Assembly: GCA_017453765.1 (NCBI GenBank)
Contig: JAFTEG010000031.1
Coordinates: forward strand, 1 to 8,452
DNA from: Selenomonadaceae bacterium
GTDB lineage: Bacteria > Bacillota > Negativicutes > Selenomonadales > Selenomonadaceae
DNA: 8,452 nucleotides
Direction: 5' to 3'
Below, in pieces: positions 6,445 through 8,452 of the stretch; the stretch's first letter is position 1, and every line of letters starts with the position of its first letter. The notes beneath the pieces were generated by a model. It was not told the DNA's origin and did no database searches. It worked only from the letters and a program-made list of their open reading frames with translations. A program made the position numbers and the translations under genes.

Positions 6445-6899
6445 TTCTTACCCTTGCAATCGGCGCAGTAGCCGTAAAATTTTACTTCGTGATTCACGAT
6501 GTCAAAGCCGGACTTTTCATTAATAACCCTTTCCAAGTTGTCGAGTAAATCCTCTTCAAACTCGATAATTTTTTTGCACTTAAGGCAGATTAAATGGTGA
6601 TGCTGGTGCGTCTGCGGATCAGACGAATTAAGTTCATAGCGCGTACGTCCGTCGTCAAAATTTATTTTCGACAAAATGCCGAGTGAACTCAAAAGTTCAA
6701 CGTTGCGATAAACCGTCGCAAGACCGAAGTCAAAGTCTTTCGTCTTCAAAATGTCGTAAACTTCCTCCGCGCTAAGGTGATGATCGTTTTCGTTTTCAAT
6801 GAAAATCTGCAAAATTTCTTTACGCTGTGGCGTCATTTTGTAGTGATTTTCAGACAGCTTAACGCGCAGATCCCTCAAGCTAAAAAATCTGTCGCTCAT
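6441..6899 (-). CDS. fur: Fur-family metal-responsive transcriptional repressor
   Basis: This 152-residue DNA-binding protein has a winged-helix N-terminal half ('KMTPQRKEILQIF', 'HHLSAEEVYDIL', recognition segment 'GLATVYRNVELLSSLGIL', residues 59-76) and a metal-binding dimerisation half. Structural zinc ligands are Cys105-x2-Cys108 and Cys145-x2-Cys148. The His cluster (98, 100-102) and the Glu in 'RYELNSSD' are sensor-site candidates. A Glu there, rather than the Asp described for PerR, favours Fur over PerR, but Zur cannot be excluded. Such proteins repress iron-uptake genes when metal is bound. The start follows GGGGAGGG with 7-base spacing, overlapping the stop of the preceding nuclease gene. 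The stop overlaps the hemZ start (ATGA), tying metal sensing to heme synthesis. I saw no clear Fur box in the window. Confidence 0.93.
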   Translation of the reverse strand: MSDRFFSLRDLRVKLSENHYKMTPQRKEILQIFIENENDHHLSAEEVYDILKTKDFDFGLATVYRNVELLSSLGILSKINFDDGRTRYELNSSDPQTHQHHHLICLKCKKIIEFEEDLLDNLERVINEKSGFDIVNHEVKFYGYCADCKGKK

Positions 6900-6906
6900 A
6901 AATAAT

Positions 6907-6914
6907 CCCTCCCC
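6907..6914 (-). promoter_or_regulatory. Shine-Dalgarno sequence of fur overlapping the upstream stop codon
   Basis: GGGGAGGG on the minus strand, 7 bases before the fur ATG (6899). Its first G is the last base of the TAG of the upstream Rpn-type gene (6914-6916), an arrangement that favours reinitiation. Confidence 0.7.
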
Positions 6915-7774
6915 TAAATTAAATCGGCGTATTCTTTCTGCTTATCGGCGGGAATTTCCAACGCGTCCATAGCCTGCGCCGCCGTTAAATGCAAATTTTT
7001 CATCATCTTACGGACATTTGCCAGAAAGTTTTCTTTTGCACCTTCAGCTTTACCTTCCGCTTTACCCTCTGCTTTACCTTTGGTATGCGCCGTTTCCAAC
7101 TCGTCTTTAAAAATTTCTTCAAACAAAGGATTCATTTTATTCAACTCCCATCCCGTATTACTTCTTACAAAGGCGGCACGTTCGGCAAGTATTTTAAGCC
7201 TCATATCGGCGGGATTTATGCAGAAAAAGTCGTGGATTAAATCTCCCAGCAGACTGCCGCTTTCGTCCTTGTAACTGCCGTTGACATAAATAATATGCGT
7301 GCCGTCGCCGAAATTTTTACCGGTCTCTTTTACAATTCGGTCAATGTGATAAATTATCTTGCCGCCTTTTAAAACGTCATTTTCCGTGATAAAGATAACA
7401 AAACTCTCCGGCAACACTTTGAACGGCTCGCCTTCCTTAAGCTTGTGATAATCCATCATTGCGGAATTGTACCTTGCACGAACCGGTACCGCGCCCGCGT
7501 CTGCACGTTGCACCTCGATATTGTACATTTTTCCGCCGGCATCGGTAGCGAAAACGTCAAGGCGTACCGACCTGCCGTAAATATTTTCTACCGTCTTTTG
7601 CGCCGCGACAGAATCAACCTTAAGGTCATTTTTATCAAGAATAATTTGCAAGATATATTCAACGCACGGCACGTTATCTGCAAAACATAAACTGAAAAAA
7701 ACGTCATCAATAAGGCGTAACCCATTAATAAACTTTAAAAGTCTTTCTTTACCGAAAATTTTTTCTATGTCCAT
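6914..7774 (-). CDS. Rpn family recombination-promoting nuclease / PD-(D/E)XK nuclease family transposase
   Basis: A 286-residue protein beginning MDIEKIFGKERLLKFINGLR. The family has a PD-(D/E)XK fold and was named after E. coli Rpn proteins that cut DNA and promote RecA-independent recombination; most members are labelled putative transposases without proof. The catalytic pattern is seen: Asp73 in 'VRLDVFA', then 'YNIEVQRAD' with Glu87 and Gln89. 'ARYNSAMMDYHKLKEG', 'VIFITENDVLKGG' and 'IHDFFCINPADM' follow in family order. Residues 233-244 are three GKAE repeats in a charged hinge, then a small helical tail ('MDALEIPADKQKEYADLI'). I chose the ATG at 7774 (GAAAGA 9 bases upstream, 13 bases after rfaE2); ATG 7783 or a TTG at 7810 overlapping rfaE2 are alternatives. 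It appears full length and sits between rfaE2 and fur with no inverted repeats or target duplication that I can see. Confidence 0.85.
   Translation of the reverse strand: MDIEKIFGKERLLKFINGLRLIDDVFFSLCFADNVPCVEYILQIILDKNDLKVDSVAAQKTVENIYGRSVRLDVFATDAGGKMYNIEVQRADAGAVPVRARYNSAMMDYHKLKEGEPFKVLPESFVIFITENDVLKGGKIIYHIDRIVKETGKNFGDGTHIIYVNGSYKDESGSLLGDLIHDFFCINPADMRLKILAERAAFVRSNTGWELNKMNPLFEEIFKDELETAHTKGKAEGKAEGKAEGAKENFLANVRKMMKNLHLTAAQAMDALEIPADKQKEYADLI
7043..7078. repeat. Three 12-base tandem repeats encoding GKAE
   Basis: Three in-frame 12-base units (7067-7078, 7055-7066, 7043-7054) in the Rpn-type gene encode Gly-Lys-Ala-Glu each time. The Ala codon differs in each unit (GCA, GCG, GCT) and Glu is GAG or GAA, so the array is not a fresh duplication. 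Copy-number change would preserve the frame. Confidence 0.8.
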
Positions 7775-7787
7775 TACAATCATTCTT

Positions 7788-8246
7788 TCAATGCGTCGAA
7801 ATTTTTTCAATGATATTCGTCGTGGATTTACCCGCCACCAAATTTACAAGTTCGACGCGTCCGCCGTAACTTTGCACGATTTTTGCTTCCGGCAACGTGT
7901 CAAGGGTATAGTCGCCGCCTTTAACGTAAACGTCGGGCTTAATTTCGGCGATAAGATTTTCAGCTGTATTTTCGCCGAAAAATATCACGTAGTCAACTGC
8001 CTTTAAGCCGCTTAAAACTTCTGCGCGGTCGTTTTGATTATTTATCGGTCGCGTTTCGCCTTTCAACTTTTTAACGGATTCGTCCGTATTAAGACCGACA
8101 ATCAGCACGTCGCCGAAATTTTTTGCCGCAGTAAGGTAGCGGACATGTCCTACGTGCAAAATATCGAAACAGCCGTTTGTAAAGACGACTTTTTTATTTT
8201 TAAGCTCTTCGCGCAGATTCGGTATGGACTTTCTATCAATCAGCAT
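7788..8246 (-). CDS. rfaE2: D-glycero-beta-D-manno-heptose 1-phosphate adenylyltransferase
   Basis: A 152-residue nucleotidyltransferase making ADP-heptose from heptose 1-phosphate and ATP for the LPS inner core, in the cytosol. Motifs: 'FTNGCFDILHVGHVRYL' (22-38) with the HxGH nucleotide-binding site (31-34), 'RPINNQNDRAEVLSGL' (66-81), 'DVYVKGGDY' (105-113) and the C-terminal 'KSTTNIIEKI' (140-149). This is the single-domain form; the kinase half found in E. coli HldE is absent and must be a separate gene elsewhere. I chose the ATG at 8246 because GGTGA lies 5 bases upstream and homologues start near 'MLIDRK'; an in-frame ATG at 8264 would add six residues but has no ribosome site. It implies an outer membrane with heptose-containing LPS. 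It is the first gene of the leftward cluster seen here. Related cytidylyltransferases (TagD type) are less likely, given the RPINNQNDR segment. Confidence 0.92.
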   Translation of the reverse strand: MLIDRKSIPNLREELKNKKVVFTNGCFDILHVGHVRYLTAAKNFGDVLIVGLNTDESVKKLKGETRPINNQNDRAEVLSGLKAVDYVIFFGENTAENLIAEIKPDVYVKGGDYTLDTLPEAKIVQSYGGRVELVNLVAGKSTTNIIEKISTH

Positions 8247-8272
8247 TTTTGTCACCAAATTCATTTTAAAAA

Positions 8273-8308
8273 TTAGTGAGTAGTAAAGTAGTGAATAGTG
8301 GTTAGTAA
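8273..8308. repeat. Heptanucleotide tandem repeat (NTAGTRR, five units)
   Basis: TTAGTGA (8273-8279), GTAGTAA (8280-8286), an extra A, GTAGTGA (8288-8294), ATAGTGG (8295-8301) and TTAGTAA (8302-8308). One base of slippage breaks the phase after unit 2. It lies just upstream of rfaE2, in its probable leader. The base composition differs from the other two arrays, but the 7-base period is the same. Confidence 0.75.
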
Positions 8309-8364
8309 AAAACTAGGGCGTGTTGATTAATTCAAACATTAATAAATTTTTAAGTTTTTTAGAT

Positions 8365-8395
8365 ATACTTTTCTTTTGGCGCAAAAGAAAAGTAT
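8365..8395. repeat. Perfect 14-bp inverted repeat with 3-base loop
   Basis: ATACTTTTCTTTTG (8365-8378) pairs exactly with CAAAAGAAAAGTAT (8382-8395) around GCG. A second copy of CAAAAGAAAA follows at 8396-8405, so the left arm can also pair with that copy. A T-rich stretch precedes it (8345-8360). It could be a terminator for a gene beyond the window or part of an interspersed repeat; no protein-coding gene is convincing in 8265-8452. Confidence 0.8.
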
Positions 8396-8408
8396 CAAAA
8401 GAAAACAT

Positions 8409-8443
8409 GTCCGCAGCATTCGCGTCACGCTCATGGTGCGGAC
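8409..8443. repeat. Long imperfect inverted repeat at the window edge
   Basis: GTCCGCA (8409-8415) pairs with TGCGGAC (8437-8443). After one G-G mismatch, CAT (8417-8419) pairs with ATG (8433-8435), and GCG (8422-8424) can pair with CGC (8428-8430) at the tip. Its base content is GC-rich, unlike the AT-rich hairpin 13 bases to the left. The two hairpins together look like a compound intergenic element cut by the window end. Confidence 0.6.
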
Positions 8444-8452
8444 GGGGCGCGC

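Noticed and set aside
8265..8345. A promoter for rfaE2 (candidate TTGAAT on the minus strand near 8330-8335)
   Set aside because: No acceptable -10 box lies 16-18 bases downstream; the region is dominated by the heptamer array, so I could not support a call.
8339..8434. A 31-codon minus-strand frame beginning MSVTRMLRTCFLLILFF, resembling a small secreted or lipoprotein peptide
   Set aside because: It runs straight through both hairpin arms, has no ribosome site, and its hydrophobic look comes from the T-rich repeat. It is most likely a by-product of the repeat sequence.

Overview
The window looks like chromosomal DNA from a diderm Firmicute, most likely the Negativicutes (Selenomonas-like). 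Three things point there. The HemZ-type coproporphyrinogen dehydrogenase is a Firmicutes protein. A heptose-phosphate adenylyltransferase for LPS implies an outer membrane. The copper ATPase has the HMA - short linker - 'MKxRLxWS' body - C-terminal HMA layout I associate with that group. This placement is inference from protein families, not from a marker gene.

Layout: bases 1-1266 (+) hold the 3' part of a fructose-type PTS permease (IIB tail plus IIC). A hairpin with A- and T-tracts at 1351-1389 sits between it and the convergent left-pointing cluster, and can terminate both. From about 8246 down to 1434, every gene is on the minus strand and tightly packed: rfaE2 > Rpn-type nuclease > fur > hemZ > truncated Rpn-type nuclease > ribH > copA. 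The gaps are 13-14 bases or the genes overlap by 4-14 bases, and I see no internal terminator, so this reads as one transcription unit. It joins LPS heptose activation, metal-responsive regulation, heme synthesis, riboflavin synthesis and copper export, with two Rpn-type genes fitted between the cistrons.

The most informative region is 3717-3955. Copper ATPase coding begins at a GTG overlapping the ribH stop (GTGA) and encodes the first two thirds of an N-terminal HMA metal-binding domain with its CxxC. It then runs out of frame and stops at 3809. The other frame carries the end of the same HMA domain ('AGYGANL') and a linker that continues into the ATPase body. The junction lies in a short string (CAGGTT) readable both as Q-V and as part of A-G-Y, so a short-repeat deletion with a frameshift is the simplest explanation. 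The linker contains two families of degenerate 7-base tandem repeats. Related heptamer arrays lie after the PTS gene and upstream of rfaE2, so short heptanucleotide repeats are a genome-level habit here.

At the other end of copA the C-terminal HMA domain has a strong Shine-Dalgarno sequence and an in-frame ATG inside the gene, which may let a free 67-residue CopZ-like chaperone be made. The right edge (8265-8452) has no convincing gene. It holds a heptamer array, a perfect 14-bp hairpin and a second long imperfect hairpin, probably an intergenic repeat element cut by the window end. I do not see a clear new defence or metabolic system. The notable points are the copA rearrangement, the repeats and the Rpn-type genes placed in the operon.
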